A DNA stretch of 64,000 nucleotides, from contig NZ_CP013021.1 of NCBI RefSeq assembly GCF_001420915.1, positions 1,436,001 to 1,500,000 on the forward strand, in the 5' to 3' direction. The notes beneath the pieces are model-generated. The model was not told where the DNA came from. It saw nothing but the letters and a program-made list of their open reading frames with translations, and ran no database searches. The stretch is from Agarivorans gilvus. GTDB lineage: Bacteria; Pseudomonadota; Gammaproteobacteria; Enterobacterales; Celerinatantimonadaceae. A program made the translations under genes and the position numbers. Of the stretch, positions 27,308-35,924 are shown piece by piece (positions within the stretch are counted from its first letter, which is position 1; each line of letters opens with the position of its first letter).

Positions 27308-28975
27308 ATGCTCACTCAATTAAGCGTACAAAACTTTGCCATTGTTCGATTTCTTGAATTAGATCTGCATGCAGGGATGACCACCATCACCGGCGAAACC
27401 GGCGCAGGTAAGTCGATTGCCATCGATGCCTTAGGCCTATGCTTAGGTAATCGAGCCGAAGCAGGCATGGTTAGACAAGGTGCCGATAAAACTGAAATTA
27501 CCGCCCAATTTGACATAAGCGACAATACTCACGCTCAGCTATGGTTAAAGCAAAATGAACTCCTGAGTGACGAAGAGTGCATTTTACGCCGTGTGGTCAC
27601 CAAAGAAGGTCGCTCTAAGGCCTATATCAATGGCACGGCCGTGCCACTGGCTCAGCTAAAAAGTCTGGGCCAGTACTTAGTGAGCATTCACGGGCAACAT
27701 GCTCACCAACTCTTACTCAAACCCAGCCAACAACTGGCCATTGTTGACCAATATGCCGCTCACCCACAGTTAATCACAGAGGTGAAACAGGCCTATCAAG
27801 CTTGGAAGGGCCTGTGTAATGAAAAAGAGCTCGCCGAACAACAGCAAAATGAGCTAGTGGCTCAACGTCAGTTATTGGAATACCAAGTTAAAGAATTAGA
27901 CGAGTTTGCCCTGCAAAACGGTGAATACCAAGAGATTGAACAACAACACCAATGTCTGTCTCATAGTACAGAACTGCAACAAACCAGCTATCAGCTTAGC
28001 CAGTTGCTCGGGCAAGACGAGCAAATGAATATTACCGACATGCTGGGTCAAGCCTGTAAAAGCATTAGCCACTTGCTAGAACTCGACCCTAAATTAGAAG
28101 TTATTAGCAACCTCATTCATGACGCGCATATTCAAGTTGAAGAGGCCACTTCGCAGCTTAGCCACTATAGTGAGCAACTAGATTTTGACCCAGAATTATT
28201 TGCCGAGTTAGAAGCTCGCCTTGGTCAAGCCTTGGAGCTAGCCAGAAAGCACCATACTAGCCCAGAGCAATTGCCCGAGTTACACCAAAACCTACAACAA
28301 CAATTGAACGAACTCAGCCAACAAAGCGAGCGCTTTGAGCACCTTAGTGAAGACATCGATAAGGCCTGGCAAGATTACCTAGAAAAAGCGCAAAAACTCT
28401 CGAAAAGCCGCGAACGAGCAGCTAAAGCGCTGGGTAAACTCATAACCAAAGAAATTCATAAATTGAGCATGGCTAAGGCACAATGTGAGTTTGCCCTACA
28501 AAGCGATGCCCAGCAGTTTACCAATGCCAATGGTATAGACCGAGTAGAATTACTGGTGCGTACCAACCCCGGCCAAGCCATGCAAGCCATCGAAAAAGTC
28601 GCTTCTGGCGGTGAATTGTCTCGAATAGGCTTAGCCATTCAAGTAATTTGCTCTGCCAGCATTCTAACTCCTACCCTGATTTTCGATGAGGTGGATGTGG
28701 GTATTAGCGGGCCAACCGCTGCGGTAGTGGGCAGCATGTTGCGCCAACTAGGTAAACAATGCCAAGTATTGTGTGTTACCCACCTACCGCAAGTGGCGGG
28801 TCATGGTCATCAGCAAATGTTGGTAAGCAAGCAACAGAAGAAAAATGAAACCATTACTCAAATGCAAAACTTAAGCAGTGAGCAACGACTCAGCGAGCTA
28901 GCACGCTTGCTGGCCGGTGATGCCATTACCCCATCGGCACTGGCAAACGCACGAGAATTGTTGATTGAGGACTAA
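27308..28975 (+). CDS. recN: DNA repair protein RecN
   Basis: SMC-like ATPase of double-strand break repair, 555 aa, full length. Walker A is ITGETGAGKSIAIDALGL. Long coiled coils rich in Gln and Glu (~160-370) flank the middle. The C-terminal ATPase half has ASGGELSRIGLAIQV and Walker B TLIFDEVDVGISG. SOS control is supported by the LexA boxes directly upstream. Confidence 0.97.
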   Translation: MLTQLSVQNFAIVRFLELDLHAGMTTITGETGAGKSIAIDALGLCLGNRAEAGMVRQGADKTEITAQFDISDNTHAQLWLKQNELLSDEECILRRVVTKEGRSKAYINGTAVPLAQLKSLGQYLVSIHGQHAHQLLLKPSQQLAIVDQYAAHPQLITEVKQAYQAWKGLCNEKELAEQQQNELVAQRQLLEYQVKELDEFALQNGEYQEIEQQHQCLSHSTELQQTSYQLSQLLGQDEQMNITDMLGQACKSISHLLELDPKLEVISNLIHDAHIQVEEATSQLSHYSEQLDFDPELFAELEARLGQALELARKHHTSPEQLPELHQNLQQQLNELSQQSERFEHLSEDIDKAWQDYLEKAQKLSKSRERAAKALGKLITKEIHKLSMAKAQCEFALQSDAQQFTNANGIDRVELLVRTNPGQAMQAIEKVASGGELSRIGLAIQVICSASILTPTLIFDEVDVGISGPTAAVVGSMLRQLGKQCQVLCVTHLPQVAGHGHQQMLVSKQQKKNETITQMQNLSSEQRLSELARLLAGDAITPSALANARELLIED

Positions 28976-29051
28976 TTTCTTAGTAATCGACGCTTCTTTT
29001 TAGCTCTGTGCTTAGTTATGATGCTTGCCTTAACAAGGAGCTTCGATTCAC

Positions 29052-29411
29052 ATGCGTTGTACTGCAAAAGTTTTAATTCTACTCGCCAGCCTTGGCCTTA
29101 GCGGCTGCTCTGCCTTCAACTGGTTGGTATATAAGATTGATATACCCCAAGGTAACTACATTGACGATGCTAAAGTTGAGCAACTGCGTATTAACATGAG
29201 CAAAGAACAAGTACGTTATGTACTTGGCACTCCTATGTTGATTGACGCCTTTGATAAAGAACGCTGGTACTACTTATATAGTTACAAAAGCGGTGATGGC
29301 GAGTTTGAGAAGCGTAACCTAATCATTCAGTTTGTTGATGACCACTTAGCCCTAGTAGAGGGGGACTACCAAGTCAGTGAAGACTTTATGGTTCCTTTAG
29401 AAGACAGCTAA
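29052..29411 (+). CDS. bamE: outer-membrane protein assembly factor BamE (SmpA)
   Basis: Lipoprotein subunit of the BAM complex, 119 aa. The lipoprotein signal ends in LGLSGC (Cys at ~19). The SmpA/OmlA core is YKIDIPQGNYIDD, VEQLRINMSKEQVRYVLGTP and ERWYYLYSY. AAGGAG precedes the ATG. It follows recN, as in E. coli. Confidence 0.95.
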   Translation: MRCTAKVLILLASLGLSGCSAFNWLVYKIDIPQGNYIDDAKVEQLRINMSKEQVRYVLGTPMLIDAFDKERWYYLYSYKSGDGEFEKRNLIIQFVDDHLALVEGDYQVSEDFMVPLEDS

Positions 29412-29427
29412 TAGACACTTCAGCAAC

Positions 29428-29456
29428 AAAAAGCCAGATCATCGAATCTGGCTTTT
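29428..29456. terminator. bidirectional terminator between bamE and rnfH
   Basis: The stem AAAAAGCCAGAT/ATCTGGCTTTTT (29428-29439 with 29446-29457) has a CATCGA loop. It serves the convergent bamE and rnfH-ratA units. Confidence 0.9.
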
Positions 29457-29461
29457 TGCTA

Positions 29462-29809
29462 TTAGCTCGCGGTATTTTTAGTTTTAGGCCTGCCGCCGGT
29501 TACCTTACTCGCTCGTCCCTCGGCTTTAGCCCGCTCTGCTCTTATTTTGCGAAGCTCTTTTGGGTCGGCAATTAAGGGGCGGTAAATCTCGATGCGATCG
29601 CCATCACGTAATTCTTGGTCAAGCTTTGCCATGCGGCTAAAAATGCCTACGGTGGCATTTTCTGGGTCAATTTCAGGAAAATGCTGCACTATCCCCGACT
29701 GCTTAATTGCAGTTAAAATATCACAGCCCTGCTCCACCTCTAGCGCTAACAAGACCTGATTGTCGGGCAGTCCGTAAACCACTTCTATTTTAATTTTCTC
29801 GGCCACCAC
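29462..29809 (-). CDS. rnfH: RnfH family protein
   Basis: Ubiquitin-like-fold protein of the UPF0125/RnfH family, 115 aa. It begins with IKIEVVYGLPDNQVLLALEV and has VGIFSRMAKLDQELRDGDRIEIYRPL. The tail is basic. The biochemical role is unknown. Its ATG overlaps the ratA stop by one base (TAATG), so translation is likely coupled. Confidence 0.92.
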   Translation of the reverse strand: MVAEKIKIEVVYGLPDNQVLLALEVEQGCDILTAIKQSGIVQHFPEIDPENATVGIFSRMAKLDQELRDGDRIEIYRPLIADPKELRKIRAERAKAEGRASKVTGGRPKTKNTAS

Positions 29810-30237
29810 TAATACACCTGTTTCGCTCTATCTACAAAGGCTTGCACCATGTTACCCGCAAGCTCGTTAAACACTCGACCAAAAGCCGCAGCAATCAGCT
29901 TGTTACTAAACTCAAAGTTCAAATCCAAGGCTACTTTGCAGGCCTGTTCATCTAAGGGGATAAACTGCCATACTCCAGATAACGATTTAAATGGGCCATC
30001 AACCAAATTCATGTGAATTGACTGATTTTCACTCAGGGTATTTTCGGTAACAAACTTATTGCGAATGCCCGCTTTCGCCACACCAACCTCGGCAACCATA
30101 CTCGACGGGCCTTGCTGAATAATTTCACTGTTAACACAACCGGGTAAAAACTCTGGGTAGGCCTTTACGTCATTCACCAATTGGTACATTTGCTCGGCAC
30201 TGTACATCACCAAAGCACTACGATTTACTTGCGGCAT
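29809..30237 (-). CDS. ratA: RatA/COQ10-type START-domain protein
   Basis: Protein of 142 aa in the RatA/Coq10 group. Family segments are PQVNRSALVMYSAEQMYQLVNDVKAYPEFLPGC and MNLVDGPFKSLSGVWQF. Members are described either as a ribosome-association toxin or as a ubiquinone-binding chaperone. The neighbours (rnfH downstream, smpB divergent upstream, bamE nearby) are the conserved gammaproteobacterial context. Confidence 0.92.
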   Translation of the reverse strand: MPQVNRSALVMYSAEQMYQLVNDVKAYPEFLPGCVNSEIIQQGPSSMVAEVGVAKAGIRNKFVTENTLSENQSIHMNLVDGPFKSLSGVWQFIPLDEQACKVALDLNFEFSNKLIAAAFGRVFNELAGNMVQAFVDRAKQVY

Positions 30238-30282
30238 AAGCCCACTCTTCTAACAAAACTGACAACATTTTACCATTAGCTC

Positions 30283-30550
30283 TAGGGCCTGTTGACCTCT
30301 CGCGGTAAATTTTTGTTCGAGATAAAAGCGTTTTAATCGCGGCGAGAGGTTTGTCGCCTAGCATTCTAAGTAAAACATCTCTCTACAAAGAGTAAAACGC
30401 TTTTAGCCGACCCCTTTGGGCAGCGTTTGTGGGGTCTTTCTACTGCGTTATCGGCTTATCAAGTAGAATAACTACATTTCAAAGCCTCTGTCTTGTATAA
30501 AAATCCTACAAAATGCTGCAAAAAACATCTCGAAAGATCAACAGGCCCTA
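30283..30550. mobile_element. MITE-like element with 13-bp terminal inverted repeats
   Basis: A non-coding 268-bp segment is bounded by perfect inverted repeats TAGGGCCTGTTGA (30283-30295) and TCAACAGGCCCTA (30538-30550). Similarity of the ends continues weakly inward. The outermost bases are TA at both ends, which would fit a TA target duplication flanking GGGCCTGTTGA ends. The inside holds several short inverted repeats and no ORF. It sits in the ratA-smpB divergent promoter region. Confidence 0.7.
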
Positions 30551-30591
30551 TTGATCCGCACAATATCAGTTTTCAAGCTTCGCTGCATGCG

Positions 30592-30597
30592 TATAAT
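30592..30597 (+). promoter_or_regulatory. smpB: candidate -10 box of smpB
   Basis: A perfect TATAAT ends 7 nt before the smpB ATG at 30605. A start at the usual distance would fall on or next to the A of the ATG, so the mRNA may be leaderless. No Shine-Dalgarno is visible. The -35 region is poor. Confidence 0.45.
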
Positions 30598-30604
30598 AGC
30601 GCCC

Positions 30605-31090
30605 ATGAGTAAGAAAAAATCAAAACAAAAAGCCGGCTCAAATACCATCGCGCTAAACAAAAAAGCGCGCCATGAATACCGCATCGAAGATAAGTTTGAA
30701 GCGGGTCTTGAGCTACAGGGCTGGGAAGTAAAATCCATGCGAACCGGAAAGGTTAACATCGCAGAGAGCTACGTATACGTACGCGACGGCGAAGCCTTTA
30801 TTTCCGGTTTGAACATTCAACCACTTATCTCGGCCTCAACCCACGTAGTGGCCGACCCAACCCGTATTCGTAAGTTGCTGCTTAACCGTCGCGAACTGGA
30901 TAACTTAACCGGTGCTGTTGAGCGCCAGGGTTATACCATTGTCGCCACCGCGCTGTATTGGAAAGGTTCTTGGGCAAAATTAGAAATTGGCCTAGCCAAG
31001 GGTAAAAAAGACCAAGACAAGCGTGAAGACATAAAAGACCGCGAATGGCAGCGCACTAAAGAGCGGGTAATGAAACACAACCTGCGTTAA
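30605..31090 (+). CDS. smpB: SsrA-binding protein SmpB
   Basis: tmRNA-binding protein of trans-translation, 161 aa, standard length. It starts MSKKKSKQKAGSNTIALNKK and has EYRIEDKFEAGLELQGWEVKS, the core of the OB fold. The tail is basic and ends RTKERVMKHNLR. An in-frame ATG at 30587 would add six residues (MRIIAP) but is not typical. The partner ssrA lies 2.3 kb downstream. Confidence 0.95.
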   Translation: MSKKKSKQKAGSNTIALNKKARHEYRIEDKFEAGLELQGWEVKSMRTGKVNIAESYVYVRDGEAFISGLNIQPLISASTHVVADPTRIRKLLLNRRELDNLTGAVERQGYTIVATALYWKGSWAKLEIGLAKGKKDQDKREDIKDREWQRTKERVMKHNLR

Positions 31091-31346
31091 CGCTAAGGCC
31101 ATCGCGCACTCAGTTACAAGGCGCAACACCCGCGCCTTGATGTTTCTGTTTAGCGCCAGCACTAAGCTTTAATCCAGCATATCACCTGAGCACAAACTCA
31201 CATGGCTAAACCCTAGAGCAGTAAACATTTGGCCCAAACCCTTATAGCAAATGGGCAAATCACCAGAGCATAGTCGCTATTTAAAATTTGTGATTAAATA
31301 CGCCTTGTAAAGGGAACTGCGTCGTTTTCCAACCAAGGGATCCAGA

Positions 31347-32000
31347 ATGTCCAAGGCAAGATTAATTGCATCAATCGATGTTGATGCCCAGAAAACCTTC
31401 ACCCCACTTTGTCCCAAGGAATTACCGGTACCCGAGGGAGAAAAAATAGGCCCAGCCCTTAACGCACTGGCGGCTTACGCCGACCTGCGAGTAATGACAA
31501 AAGATGCCCATTCCGCTCAGGCGCCTTGGGTAGTTAACTGCCCCGAACAAATGTTGCAGCCGCTGGGTTTAGAAAACGCCGATGTCACTTGGGTCGCCCA
31601 TGCCGTGCCCGGAACCACAGGCTTTGAGCTACTCGACGAGCTTCCCTCTCCGCTAGATTATGACTACCGCGTTTATAAGGGGATTGAGCCAGATTTGCAT
31701 CCCTACGGCGCCTGTTATCACGATTTGCAAGAGCAAGTGTCAACCGGGCTAATAGAGTGGCTGCATTACCAAAACGTGGGCATTATATTATTGGGCGGCT
31801 TAGCCTTAGACTACTGCGTAAAAACCACCGCCCTACAGCTTAAACGCGCCGGCTTCGAAGTCGTGGTAGTATTGGAAGCCTGCCGTGGCATTGCAAGCGA
31901 TACCAGCGAAACAGCCAAAACAAAAATGCTCGCAGCCAACATTCAGCTATGCGAACAAGTAGGCCAACTGCCAGCACTGCTAGCAAGCATTAATAATTAA
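31347..32000 (+). CDS. nicotinamidase-like isochorismatase-fold hydrolase
   Basis: Cysteine hydrolase, 217 aa. The triad candidates of the isochorismatase/nicotinamidase fold are Asp in SIDVDAQKTF, a Lys before HAVPGTTGFE-type residues, and Cys in GLALDYCVKTTALQ. The metal-site segment is MTKDAHSAQAPW rather than the usual DWHPxxHxSF, so the metal site differs from E. coli PncA. It ends 21 nt before pncB, and the pair would convert nicotinamide to nicotinate and then to NaMN. Nicotinamidase is therefore the likely role but not proven. Confidence 0.75.
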   Translation: MSKARLIASIDVDAQKTFTPLCPKELPVPEGEKIGPALNALAAYADLRVMTKDAHSAQAPWVVNCPEQMLQPLGLENADVTWVAHAVPGTTGFELLDELPSPLDYDYRVYKGIEPDLHPYGACYHDLQEQVSTGLIEWLHYQNVGIILLGGLALDYCVKTTALQLKRAGFEVVVVLEACRGIASDTSETAKTKMLAANIQLCEQVGQLPALLASINN

Positions 32001-32021
32001 GCCTTAACAATGAGAGACCCG

Positions 32022-33248
32022 ATGATGTCTGAACGCCCGCTGATTCAAGGCATACTCGATACCGACTTCTACAAACTCACTATGGCTCAAGCCTATTTGC
32101 ACCAAACGCCCAAGGCCGAAGCCGAGTGGGAGTTTAAATGCCGCAGCGAAGAAGATCTCAGCCTCTATGTTCCAGAACTAAAAGCTCAGGTAGAGAGCTT
32201 CGCCGAACACACCCTGAGCGACCAAGAGTTTCAGTACCTAAGGGAAAACTTTAGCTTTATATCAGACGACTACTTACAGTGGTTAAAACAGTTTCGCTAC
32301 CAGCCAGAACTACTCTCAATTGAAGCAAGAAATGGCCAATTAGTAGTGAGCGGGAAAGGCCCTCAACTGCAAGTATCCCCCTTTGAAATTCCGCTAATGG
32401 CAGCCTTGTCGGAAATTCGCAACCGTCATCGCTACCCGCAGATAAGCCCTGAGCACATTGAACAAGCCACCAACCGTAAAATTAAATCACTGGAAAGGAT
32501 GGGCGATACAGTTGACCTCAGTGGCTTCCGCTTCGCCGATTTTGGCACCCGCAGGCGTTTTTCTTTTGCCGCGCAGCAACAAATTATTGCGCAGCTTCAA
32601 CAGCAACTGCCGGAACACTTTGTTGGCACCTCCAACCCCTTGTTAGCAAAACAGTTTAATTTGGCCTGTATTGGCACCATGGCCCACGAATGGTTTCAAA
32701 CCCACCAACAGCTGGGCTATCAGCTAGCAGACTCGCAGCGCGCCGCACTAGAGAACTGGATAACAGAATATAAAGACGACCTTGGTATTGCCCTCACCGA
32801 CATCATTGGTATCGATGCCTTTTGTCGTGATCTAAACCGCCGACTGGCAAGCAACTATAGCGGCTTTCGCCACGACTCCGGCGATCCCATCCTCTGGGGC
32901 GAAGCGATTTTGACCAAACTAGAAGCGCTGCAAGTGGACCCCAGCAACAAAACACTGGTATTTAGCGATGGCTTAAACTTCGAGCGCGCCGTTAGCATTT
33001 ACCAACACTTTAATGGCCGAATTGGCCTCAGTTTCGGTATTGGAACCTGGCTGATGGGCGACCTTGGCCTCAACCAACCCATGAACATGGTAATGAAGAT
33101 GGTGCGACTAAACGGCCATCCGGTCGCCAAAATTTCCGACAGCCCAGGTAAAACCATGTGTCGAGATAGAGCCTTCTTAAAATCACTCATGAAGGTCTTT
33201 GCGGTCAACTCCACCACCCGCAATGCGGTACTGGCTCAATTAAATTAG
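32022..33248 (+). CDS. pncB: nicotinate phosphoribosyltransferase
   Basis: NAD salvage enzyme joining nicotinate and PRPP, about 408 aa. It opens RPLIQGILDTDFYKLTMAQA and has DTVDLSGFRFADFGTRRRFS, HEWFQTHQQLG and FRHDSGDPILWGE. The catalytic His region is GTSNPLLAKQFNLACIGTMAHEW. Tandem ATG codons at 32022 and 32025 follow a GAGAGA stretch and are preferred; an ATG at 32010 lacks an RBS. In an operon with the nicotinamidase-like gene. Confidence 0.92.
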   Translation: MMSERPLIQGILDTDFYKLTMAQAYLHQTPKAEAEWEFKCRSEEDLSLYVPELKAQVESFAEHTLSDQEFQYLRENFSFISDDYLQWLKQFRYQPELLSIEARNGQLVVSGKGPQLQVSPFEIPLMAALSEIRNRHRYPQISPEHIEQATNRKIKSLERMGDTVDLSGFRFADFGTRRRFSFAAQQQIIAQLQQQLPEHFVGTSNPLLAKQFNLACIGTMAHEWFQTHQQLGYQLADSQRAALENWITEYKDDLGIALTDIIGIDAFCRDLNRRLASNYSGFRHDSGDPILWGEAILTKLEALQVDPSNKTLVFSDGLNFERAVSIYQHFNGRIGLSFGIGTWLMGDLGLNQPMNMVMKMVRLNGHPVAKISDSPGKTMCRDRAFLKSLMKVFAVNSTTRNAVLAQLN

Positions 33249-33318
33249 GCCACATTGAGCACTTATCGTCGGCAACTCAGGCCATCGTTTAAATTCGCAG
33301 CAGTCGATAACACAATGC

Positions 33319-33348
33319 TAGGTGAACACCTAACAACTGTGTTACACT
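33319..33348 (+). promoter_or_regulatory. ssrA: ssrA promoter region with a 14-bp palindrome
   Basis: TACACT (33343-33348) is placed correctly as a -10 box for a transcript starting near 33361. The -35 position is covered by the palindrome TAGGTGAACACCTA (33319-33332), which may bind a regulator or only be a weak -35 element. Confidence 0.45.
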
Positions 33349-33360
33349 GCGCGAAATTCC

Positions 33361-33727
33361 GGGGCTGAATTGGATTCGACAGGATCAGGAAGGCTTGTGG
33401 AGCATGTCGTGGGGCGGTTTGCCACGTAAAAAGCCGCAAAAAAATAGTCGCAAACGACGAAAACTACGCACTAGCAGCTTAATAACCTGCTAGAGCACTT
33501 CTACCCTAGCTTCCGCTTGTAAGACGGGGATTCATAGAAGTTCAAAACCAAACAAGATAGCGAGGGAAGCTTTGACTAGAGAGCTGAACCGCGAAATAGA
33601 ATTCTGGTATGTTAATTAGTGGCGTGTTTGTCCGCAGCTGATTAACGAGAATAAAGACAAACTAAGCATGTAGCGCCATTGGTTAGAATGGTTTTGGACG
33701 CGGGTTCGAAACCCGCCAGCTCCACCA
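33361..33727 (+). ncRNA. ssrA: transfer-messenger RNA (tmRNA)
   Basis: About 367 nt. The 5' end GGGGCTGAATTGGATTCGAC pairs with the 3' part that contains the T-arm GGTTCGAAACCC-type segment and ends CCAGCTCCACCA. The tag reading frame starts at GCA 33450 and encodes ANDENYALAA, ended by two TAA codons at 33480-33485. Pseudoknot regions follow. It works with SmpB to rescue stalled ribosomes. The 3' end of ssrA is a well-known integration site, and accessory DNA begins right after it. Confidence 0.97.
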
Positions 33728-34141
33728 ATACCAAACCCACTGTTTACCAACAAATTCAATAAGTTGTAAACAGTGGGCGTATCAAAAACCCACTAAAAAC
33801 CCACCCAATTACAGCATATTTCCAACCCATTTCAGCACAATAGCAGCCCCAAATTAGCTTTGTAAAAAGCTCTCGATTTGCCAATTTGGGTTGAAAACTT
33901 AAGCCCAAATGCTTTGGGTCAGTTAAAGCTTAACGTTTATTGCTTAACCCCAAACGGCGGCCAGTTTTACTTGACCACTACAGTTTCTATGCTGGTGTTA
34001 ATCGGTAGGAATAGACTTGTGCGCGTTGCCAGAGGGGAGCATTTCAACTCCCTAATCATGGACAAAAAAATTTTTGGCTAAATATTGATGAACGAAAACA
34101 GCCAACTGCTTTTTGTTCTTGTTAATTAGCTTGATACTCAT
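33728..34141. other. gene-free segment between ssrA and the first IS, with repeats
   Basis: No gene recognised. A 12-bp perfect inverted repeat CCCACTGTTTAC/GTAAACAGTGGG (33736-33747 with 33766-33777) follows ssrA but has no T-run. It is followed by direct copies of AACCCAC (about 33787-33810), of the kind seen as integrase arm sites next to tRNA and ssrA attachment sites. Two GCTTAAC copies, a match to the attC core pattern RYYYAAC, lie near 33928-33949. On the minus strand, near 34094-34119, an imperfect stem GAACAAAAAGCAG/CTGTTTTCGTTC resembles half of an attC. These readings are tentative. Confidence 0.4.
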
Positions 34142-35698
34142 TGAGCCTTCTCCCTCAACCTAGTTCGAACTAAGCTGAAGGCGACGAAACCAAATAGGAG
34201 AAGACTCAATGAGATTTTACACCCAACAGCACCCTTATTACTGTGGCATCGATCTGCACGCTCGCGTTCTTTATGTTTGCATCATTAATGATAAAGGCGA
34301 GAAAGTCCTACATCAAAAGATCCCCGCTGAGAAGGACGCTCTTTTAGAACTCATCACTCCTTACCAAGACCAAGTCGTTATTGGGGCCGAATGCATGCAC
34401 TGTTGGTACTGGGTCAGCGATTTATGTCTCGACTATGCATTTGAATTTGTACTCGGCCATGCGCTCTACATGAAGGCTATCCACGGTGGTAAAACAAAGA
34501 ATGACCGCATCGACTCTTATAAGATAGCCATGCTTCTTAAAGGCGGGAACTTCCCTATTGCTTATGTTTATCCTAGGCAAATGAGATCAACGCGCGATTT
34601 GCTGCGCCGCCGAACTCGTATTGTCAGACATGGGGCTGATTTGAAAGCTCATGTCACCAATACCTTCAGTCAATATAACCTTCCTGCCCATAACCTTAAT
34701 CTGCGCTACCCATTTGCTAGAGAAGAGCTGCGGAATTGCTTTGCTGATCCGTCGGTGCAGCGAAACGTCGATATTGATTTGAACATCGTTGACTTCTATA
34801 CCCGAGAACTTTCTAAAGTAGAATGGTTTATCGAGAAGCATGCCAAATACCATAGCGCTCAAGATTACAGTTTGCTCCGTACCATCCCCAGTATTGGCCG
34901 GCATCGTAGCCCTCACCATTATCTACGAAATTGGAGACATCAAACGATTTTCCAGCGTTCAGAAGTTTGCCTCATATAGCCGGTTAGTAAAATGCAAAGC
35001 TGAATCAGCAGGCAAGATATATGGTACGAGTGGAAACAAAATCGGTAATGCGCATTTGAAGTGGGCATTTTCAGAAGCGGCAGTGCTTTATCTAAGGGGA
35101 AATGAGGAAGCGAAGCGATATCTGCAACGTTTACTAAAACGCATGAGCAAGGCCAAGGCGTTATCGGCATTGGCGCATAAGCTTGGTCGCTGTGTTTACT
35201 TCATGCTAAGGAACAAAACAGTGTTTGACCCAGAACGCTTCTTGTCGAGTTAAGTCGCTCAGTAGCGTGAGCTGAAGATCTAACTGGTGCTGTGAATGAG
35301 TATATTAAATGGCCGCCCCTAATGGCATAAAGCCGACGCATAGGCCTTTTATACCAACGAAGTACAAGCCCGATTGCTTTGATTAGCCACGCTATTGGTG
35401 CGCCATAGTGACGAACAGCAAAGTTGCTTACACCTGAACCAAGCCTGAAACTAACTGAGCACTGAAGCTCCTGGGTTTGAATAGAGCTGGTGAAGGTTAA
35501 CCGATGAATGTCTAGTGGCCCTGTAGCTCGCCTACAGGCAGCGGAGAGACCGCAATAAGAGACCCTCTATATGTGTTTGCCGTAAGCACGCTTAATGGCG
35601 GAAATGACAGAGCGAAGTAGCCAGCTTCGCTGTTCGATACGATTGGCTGCTGACGCAGCCAATAAGTTCGTATTACCTATTGACGGGAGGAAGGCTCA
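34142..35698 (+). mobile_element. IS110-family element, IS1111-type (copy 1)
   Basis: Bounded by subterminal inverted repeats TGAGCCTTC (34142-34150) and GAAGGCTCA (35690-35698); similarity continues inward as TCCC/GGGA. About 1557 bp. It contains a frameshifted transposase gene and a long 3' non-coding end (35254-35698). Subterminal repeats and a long right end are traits of the IS1111 group, whose right end is where the guide (bridge) RNA is expected. Its right end stops 5 bp from an attC-like core GTTAGGC. Confidence 0.75.
34209..35253 (+). pseudogene. IS110-family transposase, frameshifted
   Basis: The DEDD-type N-terminal domain (CGIDLHARVLYVCIINDKG, KNDRIDSYKIAMLLKGG) is in one frame up to about 34898. 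The C-terminal Tnp_20-type domain (ALTIIYEIGDIKRFSSV, FASYSRLVKCKAESAGK) continues one frame on. Removing one base at about 34896-34901, in GGCCGG, restores a continuous PSIGGIVALTIIYEIG. So a single-base insertion has broken an otherwise complete gene of ~347 codons. AGGAGAAG precedes the ATG and lies in one arm of an inverted repeat. Confidence 0.85.
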
Positions 35699-35924
35699 TA
35701 TGTGTTAGGCATTTAGTGTGTATTATGTAACCCAAGAAAAAACCTAGCGCAAAAAACGCTGGCCACTGCCAAAATATAAGGAAATCAGCTAGCTCAGACT
35801 CTCCGTCAGGCCCGGGTTGAACATTAAAATAATCGGCATATATTTCGCTTAAAAGTGGCGTAGCAAAAAAACTTAAGAGGACAACAGAAACAACCCCTGA
35901 CAGGAACGCGGTTAAATACTTCAT
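35673..35924 (-). CDS. small two-helix membrane protein, putative effector partner (cassette gene)
   Basis: Unrecognised protein of 83 aa with two hydrophobic segments (KYLTAFLSGVVSVVLLSFFA and FWQWPAFFALGFFLGYII) around a polar, probably periplasmic loop. Its ATG (35922-35924) overlaps the TGA of the Tae4-like gene as ATGA, so the two are coupled. The last ~12 codons read into the right end of the first IS, so the native C-terminus has been replaced by IS sequence. An immunity role for the amidase is inferred from position only. Confidence 0.65.
   Translation of the reverse strand: MKYLTAFLSGVVSVVLLSFFATPLLSEIYADYFNVQPGPDGESELADFLIFWQWPAFFALGFFLGYIIHTKCLTHMSLPPVNR
35704..35710 (-). repeat. 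attC-like core site (R'' type) cut by IS1111-type element
   Basis: The minus strand reads GCCTAAC, an exact match to the integron R'' pattern RYYYAAC, at the 3' end of the cassette gene where R'' normally lies. The remaining part of the site would be on the far side of the IS, beyond 34142. Confidence 0.5.

Noticed and set aside
33878..34081. 67-codon plus-strand frame after ssrA
   Set aside because: No RBS, no family, opposite to the cassette orientation, and it crosses possible attC-like repeats.
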